A stretch of DNA of 28,460 bases, taken from positions 1-28,460 of the IMG/VR virus record IMGVR_UViG_3300028581_000186. One strand, given 5' to 3'. The position numbers were made by a program, and so were the translations under genes. Shown in pieces: positions 1 to 7,932 of the stretch (position 1 is the stretch's first letter; every line of letters starts with the position of its first letter). Source of the DNA: a virus. The notes beneath the pieces are model-generated. The model saw only the letters and a program-made list of their open reading frames with translations. It was not told where the DNA came from and made no database searches.

Positions 1-249
1 CGGTGCGCAGAGTTGGGCCTGTGCCTGTTGGGCTCTCGCGTCGGCTACGATTACATATCGCTTTTCCGTAATGCCGTCCGTCGTGTGCCCCTGTCCATGG
101 GCAAGGGATACTGCACCGAGACCGTCCAGTACATCCACCAGGAAGCCGGGCTGTTCGCCCCTCAGGCCCTGGCCATGCGCCCCAATGACTATCTGCTCAG
201 GCCCTGGCCCACGGTCGAACTCGCATCCTACACGGTGGAGGGCGAGTAA
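1..249 (+). CDS. Permuted NlpC/P60-like (C92/YiiX-type) cysteine peptidase, C-terminal part
   Basis: The reading frame is open from the first base and ends at the TAA at 247-249, so the N-terminus lies outside the window. The visible part has the pattern YDYISLFRNAVRRVP, then GKGYCTETVQYIHQEAGL. This resembles the C-terminal half of permuted papain-like amidases of the YiiX/YaeF type, in which the catalytic Cys (in GYCTE) sits in the C-terminal half and the His lies upstream. Such phage proteins are usually assigned to cell-wall cleavage. Its place just before a small coiled-coil/membrane protein and the terminase fits a lysis role, but the His-containing half cannot be seen. Family assignment is from pattern memory. 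The stop overlaps the next start (TAATG), so translation is probably coupled. Confidence 0.55.
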   Translation, partial: RCAELGLCLLGSRVGYDYISLFRNAVRRVPLSMGKGYCTETVQYIHQEAGLFAPQALAMRPNDYLLRPWPTVELASYTVEGE

Positions 250-548
250 TGGCCGACGAATTGCGTCCCCTCTACGACAAGATGGACGTCCTGCAAGGGC
301 AGATATCGCACCTCTCTGGAGAGATGCGGGCCAGCATGGCGACGATCAACGCCACCATGTCGGAGCGGTGCTCTACGCGCGGACAGAAAATAGACGACCT
401 AGCCGACGATCACGACCTGACGAAATCCCGCGTGGCCGTGCTTGAGCAGGACAAGGCCAAAATGATTGGCGGTGCTGTGGTGGCTGGTGGGCTCGTGAGC
501 GGCCTGATTACGATGGCCGTTAAATTTTTGTCGGTAGGCGGCAAGTAG
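249..548 (+). CDS. Small coiled-coil protein with C-terminal membrane segment (holin/XhlA-like)
   Basis: This 99-residue protein starts in the TAATG overlap with the upstream peptidase. Residues 1-70 are polar, with heptad-like spacing (LRPLYDKMDVLQGQISHL and KIDDLADDHDL). Residues about 72-93 form one hydrophobic segment (GGAVVAGGLVSGLITMAV) followed by a short basic tail. A soluble coiled coil plus one C-terminal membrane span is the topology of XhlA-type holin accessory proteins and several phage holins. The position beside a peptidase and before the terminase supports a lysis role. There is no sequence motif that proves holin activity, and a structural or spanin-like role cannot be excluded. 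Confidence 0.55.
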   Translation: MADELRPLYDKMDVLQGQISHLSGEMRASMATINATMSERCSTRGQKIDDLADDHDLTKSRVAVLEQDKAKMIGGAVVAGGLVSGLITMAVKFLSVGGK

Positions 549-550
549 CC

Positions 551-1015
551 ATGGCCGGGAAGCGCAAGCCCATCAAGTCCAACTCTGTCACCCCCGCCCA
601 GGTGGACAAGTTCTTCGCCGCGCTGGCTGCGACGGCCAACGTGGTGTTTTCAGCCAAGGCCGCCAAGATCAGCCACAGCCACGTCTACGACCTGCGCAAG
701 GAAGATCCGGAGTTTGCGGCCAGGTGGGATAACGCGGAAAACGTCGGCACCGATAGCGCAGAGGGAGAGGCTTTCCGGCGCGCCGTCAGGGGCGTGCTCA
801 AGCCCGTCTACCAGCAGGGCAAGAAGGTGGGGACGATTCGGGAGTACTCGGACGCACTTTTGGCGTTGCTGCTCAAGGCCCGGAGGCCAGAGAAGTTCAA
901 GGACAAGGCCAGCGTGGACCACAACGTCAAGGGCGAAGTGGCCCACGTCCTCTGTCCGCGCTCCGAAGAGCTGCTTTCCAAGCTTCTGAACAGGGGACCC
1001 CATGAAGAGGCTTGA
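551..1015 (+). CDS. Terminase small subunit
   Basis: This 154-residue protein carries an N-terminal helix-turn-helix-like segment (residues about 30-62). The piece AKISHSHVYDLRKEDPEFAA matches the usual small-terminase pattern (A..A.VS.S.VY..R..DPEFA..W). A central helical oligomerisation region and the segment LLALLLKARRPEKFKDK, common in phage small terminases, follow. In the packaging motor this subunit recognises viral DNA and regulates the large ATPase/nuclease. Its 3' end overlaps the large-subunit start by 14 bases, the usual pairing. It begins two bases after the holin-like gene, so the two are probably cotranscribed. Confidence 0.8.
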   Translation: MAGKRKPIKSNSVTPAQVDKFFAALAATANVVFSAKAAKISHSHVYDLRKEDPEFAARWDNAENVGTDSAEGEAFRRAVRGVLKPVYQQGKKVGTIREYSDALLALLLKARRPEKFKDKASVDHNVKGEVAHVLCPRSEELLSKLLNRGPHEEA

Positions 1016-2549
1016 GCGCGAAGCCCTCTACGCCGAACTCTTCAAGGCCTGCGGCCGAGAGGGGTTCAACGCTGCTGCCCGGCGGCTGGCGCTGGAAGAC
1101 CTGTACTTCCTGCTGACGGTAATCCTTGGCCGTGACGACATGCGCCGGGATTGGCTCTTCGAACGCTGCCGGGAGGTAGAGGCCAGCCCCAACGGCCACT
1201 TGGACCTCTGGGCACGCGAGCACTACAAATCCACCATCATCACGTTCGGGCTCACGATTCAGGACATCCTGCGCAACCCCGAAATTACGGTGGGCATCTT
1301 TTCGTTCAACCGGCCCATTGCAAAGGCGTTCCTTCGGCAGATCAAGCGGGAACTTGAAGGAAACGACACCCTCAAGGAGTTGTTCCCCGACATCCTGTAT
1401 GAAAACCCGTCCAAGGACGCCCTGAAGTGGTCTGAGGATGAAGGCATCATCGTCAAGCGCAAGAGCAACCCCAAGGAAGCTACGGTCGAAGCATGGGGCC
1501 TTGTGGATGGCCAGCCGACGTCCAAGCACTACAGCCTGCTCATTTATGACGATGTGGTCACAATTTCGTCTGTGACGACTCCCGAGATGATCGCCAAGGT
1601 CACCGAGGCATGGGAGCTTTCGCTTAACCTGGGGGCTGATGGCGGCCACGCGCGGTACATCGGGACTCGCTACCACAACAACGACACGTACCAGACCATC
1701 CTTTCGCGCGGCTCCGCTGTTCCCCGCATCTACCCGGCCACCGTTGACGGGAAGGTGGACGGAGAACCCGTGTTTCTCGACCGGGACACCCTGGCCAAGA
1801 AGCGCCGTGACATGGGGCCGTACACGTTCGGCTGCCAGATGCTGCAAGACCCGGTGGCGGACAAGGCGCAGGGCTTCAAGAAGGAGTGGCTGCAATTCTG
1901 GGATGCCAAGGAACTCAAGGGCCTGAACATCTACATGCTGGTGGACCCGGCCAGTAAAAAGAAGAAGAGCAGCGACTTCACCACCATCACGATCCTGGGG
2001 CTGGGGCCGGATCAGAATTACTACATCATCGACCAGGTGCGCGACCGGCTGAACCTCACGGAACGTGCCGCAGCCGTCATTCGTCTGCACCGTCAGTACC
2101 GGCCCCTCAAGGTCGGCTACGAAGAATACGGCCTTCAGGCTGATATCGAGCACATCAAGTACGTCCAAGAGCAGGAAAACTACCGCTTTCCCATCATTGA
2201 ACTGGGAGGCTCGATGCCCAAGGAAGACCGCATCCGCCGTCTGGTTCCGCTCTATGAGCAGGGCCGGGTGTTTCGACCGTATCGGTGCATCTTCGTGGAT
2301 TACGAGGGTAGGGCGCACGACCTGACCCGCGAGTTCATAGACCAGGAATACCTGGCTTTCCCCGTCTCTCACCATGACGACATGTTGGATTGTGAGGCGC
2401 GCATTGTTGACCCGGACCTTGGTGCCAGGTTCCCAGACACCTCCGCTGTTCAACAGGGGCTCCACCAGGCCGTCACCGACTACGACGTCCTTTCCGGTGT
2501 CACTAAACCGGGCCGGGCGCAAACCTCTTACAACCTGTTTGGAGGCTGA
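1002..2549 (+). CDS. Terminase large subunit (packaging ATPase/nuclease)
   Basis: This 515-residue protein has the two expected domains. The ATPase has a Walker A-like segment WAREHYKST (residues about 70-78), a variant of the usual A.G.GKST loop. Its Walker B-like segment is SLLIYDDVV (about 178-186), with consecutive acidic residues. The RNase H-like nuclease begins near residue 312 (MLVDPASKKKKSSDFT) and has a late SHHDDMLDC motif supplying further metal-binding Asp residues. It pumps DNA into the prohead and cuts it. The start overlaps the small subunit, and AGGGGACCCC precedes the ATG. The length is normal for podovirus terminases. Confidence 0.92.
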   Translation: MKRLEREALYAELFKACGREGFNAAARRLALEDLYFLLTVILGRDDMRRDWLFERCREVEASPNGHLDLWAREHYKSTIITFGLTIQDILRNPEITVGIFSFNRPIAKAFLRQIKRELEGNDTLKELFPDILYENPSKDALKWSEDEGIIVKRKSNPKEATVEAWGLVDGQPTSKHYSLLIYDDVVTISSVTTPEMIAKVTEAWELSLNLGADGGHARYIGTRYHNNDTYQTILSRGSAVPRIYPATVDGKVDGEPVFLDRDTLAKKRRDMGPYTFGCQMLQDPVADKAQGFKKEWLQFWDAKELKGLNIYMLVDPASKKKKSSDFTTITILGLGPDQNYYIIDQVRDRLNLTERAAAVIRLHRQYRPLKVGYEEYGLQADIEHIKYVQEQENYRFPIIELGGSMPKEDRIRRLVPLYEQGRVFRPYRCIFVDYEGRAHDLTREFIDQEYLAFPVSHHDDMLDCEARIVDPDLGARFPDTSAVQQGLHQAVTDYDVLSGVTKPGRAQTSYNLFGG

Positions 2550-2550
2550 T

Positions 2551-3069
2551 ATGGGCGGTGGTGGCGGCGTCGAAGACAACTCTGCGCAGGTGCAGCAGCA
2601 GCAGATGATTCTGATGATTCAGGCCCAGCAGGCAGAGCAGGCTGAACTGGAACGTCAGCGTCAGATGGCACAGGCTCAGGCCGAGCAGGCTGCGCGGGAA
2701 GAACAAAGCCGTGCCCAGCAGGCTCAATGGGAAGCACAGGCTAACGCACAGCAAGAGGCTGTGCAGTCCATGTACAACTCGGCCCGCCAAGACGCTGCGA
2801 ACAAGGCCGAAGAGATGCGCCGGGCCATGGAAGCCGAAGCCGCCAAGCAGGCAGAACTGGAACGTCAGCGCGTGCTGGCCCAGGAAGAGGCTGACAAACT
2901 CACCAACATGAAGACCGGAATGGCCAACGACGTGGTCAACGAAGCGGACGCAGTGGCGTTGCAGAAGAAGCGCCGGGCCACCCTCACCCCCGTGAAGACG
3001 CTGCTGACCAGCGGAACGGGTCTGACCACAGACGCCCCGGTGCAGGCCAAAACCCTGTTGGGCCAGTAG
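2551..3069 (+). CDS. Gln/Ala-rich coiled-coil phage protein of the packaging region
   Basis: This 172-residue protein starts with ATGGGCGGTGG, directly after a GGAGG ribosome site that overlaps the terminase stop. After a glycine-rich N-terminus (MGGGGGVEDNS) come about 100 residues of charged, Gln-rich heptads (repeated QAQQAEQAELERQR and AKQAELERQRVLAQEE). The C-terminus is more ordered: TLTPVKTLLTSGTGLT, then KTLLGQ. Proteins with this glycine start and a TSG.GL...KTLLG tail occur next to the portal gene in several podoviruses, but I know of no assigned function. It may be a virion-associated or assembly factor. The internal repetition (AELERQR twice) is typical of coiled coils. Confidence 0.75.
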   Translation: MGGGGGVEDNSAQVQQQQMILMIQAQQAEQAELERQRQMAQAQAEQAAREEQSRAQQAQWEAQANAQQEAVQSMYNSARQDAANKAEEMRRAMEAEAAKQAELERQRVLAQEEADKLTNMKTGMANDVVNEADAVALQKKRRATLTPVKTLLTSGTGLTTDAPVQAKTLLGQ

Positions 3070-3081
3070 GAGCAACAACAG

Positions 3082-4746
3082 ATGGCAAAGGCCGACATCG
3101 CAACACTCATGGAGCAGGCCAAGGCTCTGGAGAACGAACGGGCGCAGTCCTGGGACTCTCACTGGCAGGAGATCATCGACTACCTGCTGCCAGCGCGTGG
3201 CCGTTTCATGTCCAAGGGCGAGAAGCCCAACCGTGGCGACAAGCGGATGGCCAAGATCGTGGACAGCCTGGGCACCCGCGCCATGCGTATGCTGGCTGCG
3301 GGCATGCAGGGCGGTCTGACGTCACCCTCGCGCCCTTGGTTCCGCCTGGGCCTGGCTGACCCTGCCCTGGAAGGCACCGGCACCGTCAAGGCGTGGCTGG
3401 CCGACTGTGAACGCCGCCTGTACGCGCAACTGGCGAAATCGAATTTCTACGAGATGGCCCATCAACTCTACGTCGAGCAGGCCGGGTTCGGCACTGGCGT
3501 CATGCTGGTGCAGGAAGACATGACCCGCATCGTGCGTTTCCACCTGCTCACGGCTGGCGAATACTGTCTAGCCACGGGCGAGGACGGCCAGGTGGATACG
3601 CTCCATCGCCGGTTGTGGATGACGCCGCGCCAGATGGTGCAGCGGTTTGGCGAGAGCGCCCTAAGCGACTCAGCCAAGGCCAGCTACAAGGACTCTCCCT
3701 TCGACTGGGTGCAGGTCTACCACTGTTTGTCTCCCAGAGAAGACAGAGAGCCGGGCAAGGCCGACAATAAGAACATGGCATATCAGTCTGTCTATTGGGA
3801 GCAGGGCAGCGACAAGGCGCTGAGTGAAAGCGGCTACGACGAGCGCCCATTCATTGCCTGCAGGTGGGACGTCGTGGGCAGTGACGCCTACGGACGCAGC
3901 CCCGCCATGGACATCCTGCCTGACGTCAAGATGCTTCAGGAGATGAGCAAGCAGCAGCTTATCATGATCCACAAGGTCAATAATCCCCCCATGGCCGTGC
4001 CGGTTGGGTTCAAGTCTTCGCTCAACCTGACGCCCGGTGGCGTGAACTATGTGGACCCTGGCAACCAGGAATACGTCAAGCCGCTGTACCAGATTCAGCC
4101 TGACCTAAAGGACATGGAACTGAAGTTGGAGCAGGTGCGAGGGTCCATCCGGGCCGGGCTGTTCAACGACCTGTTTCTGTCCCTGAACGAAGCGCAGCCC
4201 AACATGACCGCCACCGAGGTGGTGGAGCGCCACTCCGAGAAACTGCTGATGCTTGGCCCCATCGTGGAGCGCATGCAGATGGAACTTCTCGACCCGACCA
4301 TCGAGCGGGTGTTCCGCATCATGGCGCGTTCTGGTGCGCTCCAGCAGCCCCCGCAAGAGCTTTCGGGGCAGGAAGTGAAGGTCGAGTACACCTCGCTGTT
4401 GGCGCAAGCACAGCGCGAAATCAGCACGCAAAGCCTGACGCGCTTCGTGACCTCTGTGCAGGCTCTCAGTCAGGTCCGCCCCGACGCGGTGGACAAACTC
4501 AACGCTGACGAGATCGTTGACCAGTTGGGCAGCGCCTATGGCGTGCAGCCCTCCGTCATCGTGCCCACCAACGACGTGCAGCAGATACGCCAGGCCCGCG
4601 CTCAGCAGCAGATGCAGGCCCAGCAGGCAGAGCAGCAGCGCATGCAGGCTGAGAGTGCTGCCAAAGCGCTCAGCCAGGTGGGCAGCATCCCCACGCAGCC
4701 GGGCACGTTTGCCGGTGACGCCATGGGATCGGGGGCCACGCAATGA
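3082..4746 (+). CDS. Portal (head-tail connector) protein
   Basis: This 554-residue protein is of the 'head-to-tail connecting protein' family found in T7- and BPP-1-like podoviruses. Recognisable parts are the N-terminal WQEIIDYLLPARGRF, then TRAMRMLAAGMQGGLTSPSR, WFRLGL, and the later region YGRSPAMDILPDVKMLQEM. The C-terminal tail from about residue 495 is Gln-rich (RQARAQQQMQAQQAEQQ). Twelve copies would form the ring at the packaging vertex. The gene has a clear AGGAG ribosome site and overlaps the Bbp19-type gene by four bases (ATGA). Length and position are both as expected. Confidence 0.9.
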   Translation: MAKADIATLMEQAKALENERAQSWDSHWQEIIDYLLPARGRFMSKGEKPNRGDKRMAKIVDSLGTRAMRMLAAGMQGGLTSPSRPWFRLGLADPALEGTGTVKAWLADCERRLYAQLAKSNFYEMAHQLYVEQAGFGTGVMLVQEDMTRIVRFHLLTAGEYCLATGEDGQVDTLHRRLWMTPRQMVQRFGESALSDSAKASYKDSPFDWVQVYHCLSPREDREPGKADNKNMAYQSVYWEQGSDKALSESGYDERPFIACRWDVVGSDAYGRSPAMDILPDVKMLQEMSKQQLIMIHKVNNPPMAVPVGFKSSLNLTPGGVNYVDPGNQEYVKPLYQIQPDLKDMELKLEQVRGSIRAGLFNDLFLSLNEAQPNMTATEVVERHSEKLLMLGPIVERMQMELLDPTIERVFRIMARSGALQQPPQELSGQEVKVEYTSLLAQAQREISTQSLTRFVTSVQALSQVRPDAVDKLNADEIVDQLGSAYGVQPSVIVPTNDVQQIRQARAQQQMQAQQAEQQRMQAESAAKALSQVGSIPTQPGTFAGDAMGSGATQ

Positions 4747-5057
4747 CCATGGACACCGACATTCTCCACAGCGAGCAGCAAGAAGGCCGTGACGCTGAAC
4801 TGCAGGCCGAAGAGCGCATGCGTAAGCTGCAAGAAGCCTACACTCATACATTTTTGACGACTGAGGAGGGCCGGGCCGTGCTGGTCGATTTGCTCACATG
4901 GAGCAAGTCGCTGGAGACCACGATGACCGGCAATTCGTGGACACATTACAACGAGGGGGCGCGGGCCGTGGGCCTGAAACTTCTCAAAATGCTGGGCTTG
5001 GGCGGCGTGGATCACCTCGTTGCGCTCCTGGCGAAGGATGCAGGACATGGAAGCTGA
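4743..5057 (+). CDS. Bbp19-family phage protein
   Basis: This 104-residue protein starts within an ATGA overlap with the portal gene. The core has the pattern seen in the Bbp19-like family of BPP-1-type podoviruses: FLTTEEGRAVLVDLL, then MTGNSWTHYNEGARAVGL, then LLKML. Its function is unknown to me. The constant position between portal and scaffold suggests a head-assembly or connector role. The last ten bases overlap the start of the scaffold gene. The C-terminal end (LAKDAGHGS) is short and polar. Confidence 0.7.
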   Translation: MTMDTDILHSEQQEGRDAELQAEERMRKLQEAYTHTFLTTEEGRAVLVDLLTWSKSLETTMTGNSWTHYNEGARAVGLKLLKMLGLGGVDHLVALLAKDAGHGS

Positions 5058-5691
5058 AACCAGCACTGAAGCCACCACCGCACAGGATAACACCGCAAGC
5101 GGGCAGGCCGACGCGCAAGTTCAGGCCCAGGCCGAGGCGAAGCCGGGCGAGGCCGCCCAGGCTGCACAGACCGCCGAACTCCAGGCCAAGACCGGAGAAG
5201 AGGCCGAAGGCACCACGGGCGAGAAGCCTGCGGAAAAGCCCGCCGAAAAGCGGGAAGTCAAGATCGACCTGAAAACCCCGGAGGGTTGGAAGGACAAGAA
5301 GTCGTCCGACTGGTTCAAGGCGACTGCTGAGGCTTCGGGGCTTACCCCGGATCAGGCGCAGGGTGTGTTCGACGCTTGGGTGTCGCGCCACGCTGACGCC
5401 AATGCCGAGTCCGCCAAACAACTTGAGGAGGCCAGTAACCTGCTCAAGGTGGAGTGGCGGAAGGACTACGACGTCAATATTGCGCTGGCATCTAAGACCG
5501 CCAGGAACCTGGGAGGCCAAGAACTTGCTGATTATCTGGACAAGTCTGGCCTGGGCAACAACCCCGCGCTGATCCGGGCGTTCCACCGGGCCGGGAAGAT
5601 GCTGAGCGAGGATTCCTTCGTTGTCGGCGGGAGCGGGGCGGGAAACCCTGCCAGTTCTGCGGCCAGCACCCTCTACCCCAACCAAAAATAG
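5047..5691 (+). CDS. Scaffolding protein
   Basis: This 214-residue protein is acidic and Ala/Glu-rich over its first 75 residues (AQAEAKPGEAAQAAQ, EKPAEKPAEKREVK). A more ordered helical region follows (WKDKKSSDWFKATAEASGL, then VEWRKDYDVNIALAS) and then a short tail. A disordered acidic N-terminus, helical C-terminus and position directly before the capsid gene fit the internal scaffold that guides prohead assembly. I chose the ATG at 5047 because GAAGGA lies at a good distance upstream. An in-frame ATG at 5038 is an alternative. It overlaps the Bbp19-type gene by eleven bases. Confidence 0.8.
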   Translation: MEAETSTEATTAQDNTASGQADAQVQAQAEAKPGEAAQAAQTAELQAKTGEEAEGTTGEKPAEKPAEKREVKIDLKTPEGWKDKKSSDWFKATAEASGLTPDQAQGVFDAWVSRHADANAESAKQLEEASNLLKVEWRKDYDVNIALASKTARNLGGQELADYLDKSGLGNNPALIRAFHRAGKMLSEDSFVVGGSGAGNPASSAASTLYPNQK

Positions 5692-5703
5692 GAGATATCC
5701 ACA

Positions 5704-6693
5704 ATGGCTACTCTCGCCACCACCAACCTGACCCTTGCCGACTGGGCGCGTCGTAAAGACCCCAACGGCAAAATAGACACCATCGTTGAACTGCTCGGCC
5801 AGACCAACGAAATCCTTGAAGACATGGTCTTCGTGGAAGGTAACCTGGAGACCGGCCACAAGACCACCGTGCGCACCGGCCTTCCCTCTGCCACCTGGCG
5901 CATGCTGAACTACGGCGTGCAGCCTTCCAAGAGCACCACGGCCCAGGTCGTGGACACCTGCGGCATGCTGGAGGCCTACTCCGAGATCGACAAGGCCTTG
6001 GCCGACCTCAACGGCAACACCGCCGCCTTCCGCCTGTCGGAAGACCGCGCCTTCCTTGAAACCATGAACCAGCAGATGGCGCAGACCCTGTTTTACGGAA
6101 ACACCGCGCAGTACCCTGAGCGCTTCTTGGGCCTGGCCCCGCGCTACGGAGCCCTGTCCGGGGCTGCTTCCGCCGCCAACATTATCTCGGGCAGCGGCTC
6201 GTCAGCACTGTCCAGCGTCTACCTGGTCTGCTGGGGAGAAAACACCGTCCACGGCATCTTCCCCAAGGGCTCCAAGGCTGGTTTCCAGCACGAAGACAAG
6301 GGCCAGCAGACCCTGATCGACGCCGCTGGTGGCAAGTACGAGGGCTATCGCTCCCACTACAAGTGGGACATCGGCTGCGTCGTCCGCGATTGGCGTTATG
6401 TGGTGCGCATCGCCAACATCGACACCTCTGCCCTGGTGAAGAACGCCGCCACCGGCGCTGACCTCATCGACCTGATGATTCAGGCCATCGAAACCCTGCC
6501 CAATCAGTCCATGGGCAAGCCTGTCTTCTACGTCAACCAGAAGATACGCAGCTTCCTGCGCCGCCAGATCATGAACAAGACCGTCACCCAGCTGACCCTG
6601 GACAACGTCGCGGGCAAGCATGTGCTGTCCTTTGACGGCATCCCCGTCCGCCGCTGCGATCAGATCCTCAACACCGAGACCCAGATCTCCTAA
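5704..6693 (+). CDS. Major capsid protein
   Basis: This 329-residue protein starts MATLATTNLTLADWARRKDP, followed by NEILEDMVFVEGN and the segment TTVRTGLPSATWRMLNYG. This is the pattern of the HK97-fold major capsid proteins of BPP-1-like podoviruses (Bbp17 type). It has a strong AGGAGATAT ribosome site. Codon choice is strongly biased to C-ending codons, as expected for the most highly made virion protein. The context of scaffold upstream and Bbp16-type protein downstream supports the call. It forms the icosahedral shell. Confidence 0.9.
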   Translation: MATLATTNLTLADWARRKDPNGKIDTIVELLGQTNEILEDMVFVEGNLETGHKTTVRTGLPSATWRMLNYGVQPSKSTTAQVVDTCGMLEAYSEIDKALADLNGNTAAFRLSEDRAFLETMNQQMAQTLFYGNTAQYPERFLGLAPRYGALSGAASAANIISGSGSSALSSVYLVCWGENTVHGIFPKGSKAGFQHEDKGQQTLIDAAGGKYEGYRSHYKWDIGCVVRDWRYVVRIANIDTSALVKNAATGADLIDLMIQAIETLPNQSMGKPVFYVNQKIRSFLRRQIMNKTVTQLTLDNVAGKHVLSFDGIPVRRCDQILNTETQIS

Positions 6694-6716
6694 TCGGGGA
6701 TTGAAGGAGACCGATA

Positions 6717-7112
6717 ATGTACCTCGATAAACTGCTCATGTTCAACGAGAGCGATGCGGCCATCACCGCCACCACCGCCTCGACCAACGTCATCGACCTT
6801 GGTGCCGCAGACCTTGGCAAGTCCGAGGAAATGGACATTTTCGTTCAGGTCACCGAGGCGTTCAACAACCTCACCAGCCTGGGCATCAAGGCTCAGACCG
6901 CCACCGATGCCGCGTTCTCCACGCCCATCGACCTTCCGGTGCAGGCCACTCCCCTGCTGGCCGCCCTTACCCTCAACAGCGTCCAGCTGCAGGTCTCCGT
7001 GCCCAAGGGCGTTCTGCGCTTCATGCGCCTGTATTACACCGTCACCGGCACCGCCCCGACCACTGGCAAGATTCGCGCCGGGCTCATCACCAACCGCCAG
7101 ACCAACGCCTAG
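6717..7112 (+). CDS. Bbp16-family capsid cement/decoration protein
   Basis: This 131-residue protein follows the capsid gene by 23 bases with a GAAGGAG ribosome site. The start MYLDKLLMFNESDAAI, the central SVIDLG-like segment (NVIDLGAADLG) and the C-terminal FMRLYYTVTGTAPTTGKIRAG match the pattern of Bbp16-type proteins, a beta-rich family that decorates and stabilises the capsid of BPP-1-like phages. It shows the same strong C-ending codon bias as the capsid gene. The call is from memory of the family pattern. Confidence 0.75.
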   Translation: MYLDKLLMFNESDAAITATTASTNVIDLGAADLGKSEEMDIFVQVTEAFNNLTSLGIKAQTATDAAFSTPIDLPVQATPLLAALTLNSVQLQVSVPKGVLRFMRLYYTVTGTAPTTGKIRAGLITNRQTNA

Positions 7113-7120
7113 GAGGCGAC

Positions 7121-7315
7121 ATGAACGCCCGCGTACGCTGCGTAACCACCTGCTACATCGACGGCTGCCTGTACGAGGCTGACAGGGAATACACCCTGAT
7201 GCTGCCCAAGGAGCATGGCCACTGGGAGCACTTCGACGTGCTTGAGGACATGGACGTCAAGAAGGGCAAGGGCAAGGGCAAGGACGCCCCTGCGGACGCA
7301 TCTGCCTCTGAATAA
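7121..7315 (+). CDS. Small hypothetical protein of the head module
   Basis: This 64-residue protein is preceded by a perfect AGGAGG eight bases after the cement gene. Residues 1-45 look folded (VRCVTTCYIDGCLYEADREY, with three Cys, and the segment HWEHFDVLED). The tail is a Lys/Gly repeat (KKGKGKGKGKD) followed by an acidic, Ala-rich end. Small proteins of this shape sit between the capsid and tail genes in related phages, but I cannot name a function. It is the last gene before a strong terminator, so it belongs to the head transcription unit. Confidence 0.7.
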   Translation: MNARVRCVTTCYIDGCLYEADREYTLMLPKEHGHWEHFDVLEDMDVKKGKGKGKDAPADASASE

Positions 7316-7322
7316 CTCTATC

Positions 7323-7354
7323 CGGGGCTGGGCTTCACCGCCTGGCCCCGTTTT
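7323..7354 (+). terminator. Rho-independent terminator after the head genes
   Basis: CGGGGC at 7323-7328 pairs with GCCCCG at 7345-7350. The stem continues through two G-T wobbles and GGC/GCC to about 11 pairs closing a six-base loop (TTCACC). TTTT follows directly. It lies between the head genes and the tail tube genes and would lower tail expression relative to the capsid. Confidence 0.85.
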
Positions 7355-7365
7355 AAGGAATGCCC

Positions 7366-7932
7366 ATGGCGAGTGTCGTCCAGATATGCAACCTGGCCCT
7401 GTCGAAGATCGGCAGCCCGCCCATCTCTTCACTCACCGAGGACAGCCGGGAGGCCGCTGCTTGCAGCATGATCTACGAGCCGCTGCGGGACGAGGTCTTG
7501 CAGATTCGCCCGTGGGCGTCCTGCACCAAGCGCGTGGCCCTGGCCATGCTGGACGAAGCTCCCGCGTTTGAGTTCACTGCCGCGTGGCAGCTTCCCAGCG
7601 ACTACCTTGATCTGGTGCGCCTGGGTGACACCGACGGCGCCGACATCAATTACCGCATCGAAGGGCGCGTGTTGCTCACCAACACCGAGACCGCCAACAT
7701 CATCTACATATTTAGGCAGGAGGACAGCGGCACCTATGAGCCGGTGCTGGTTGACCTCATCGCCAGCCGCATGGCCGTTGACCTCTCCATGACCGTGGCG
7801 GGCAGTGGCACCATGGGCCAGGCCTTGTATCAGGCCTATGAGCAGAAGCGCACCCGCGCCAAGAGCGTTGACGGGCAGGCCGTGGGCCAGCCGTCCTTCA
7901 CCTTCACCTCGCTCGTGGACGCGAGGCTGTAA
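7366..7932 (+). CDS. Tail tubular protein A (gp11-like adaptor)
   Basis: This 188-residue protein starts MASVVQICNLALSKIGSPPI, the typical opening of T7 gp11-like adaptor proteins (NLAL..IG...I.SL.E.S..A). It then has YEPLRDEVLQIRPWASC and WQLPSDYLDLVRLGD. The adaptor ring joins the portal to the nozzle. I chose the ATG at 7366 because AAGGA stands six bases upstream. An ATG two codons earlier (7360) overlaps that ribosome site. The stop overlaps the start of tail tubular B (TAATG). Confidence 0.88.
   Translation: MASVVQICNLALSKIGSPPISSLTEDSREAAACSMIYEPLRDEVLQIRPWASCTKRVALAMLDEAPAFEFTAAWQLPSDYLDLVRLGDTDGADINYRIEGRVLLTNTETANIIYIFRQEDSGTYEPVLVDLIASRMAVDLSMTVAGSGTMGQALYQAYEQKRTRAKSVDGQAVGQPSFTFTSLVDARL

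Noticed and set aside
927-2579. Long open frame (550 codons) on the minus strand opposite the large terminase
   Set aside because: Antisense shadow caused by GC-rich codon bias; the plus strand encodes a clear terminase with motifs.
7262-7285. AAGGGC tandem repeat in the small head gene
   Set aside because: Simple Lys-Gly codon repetition within a protein tail; no sign of wider function.
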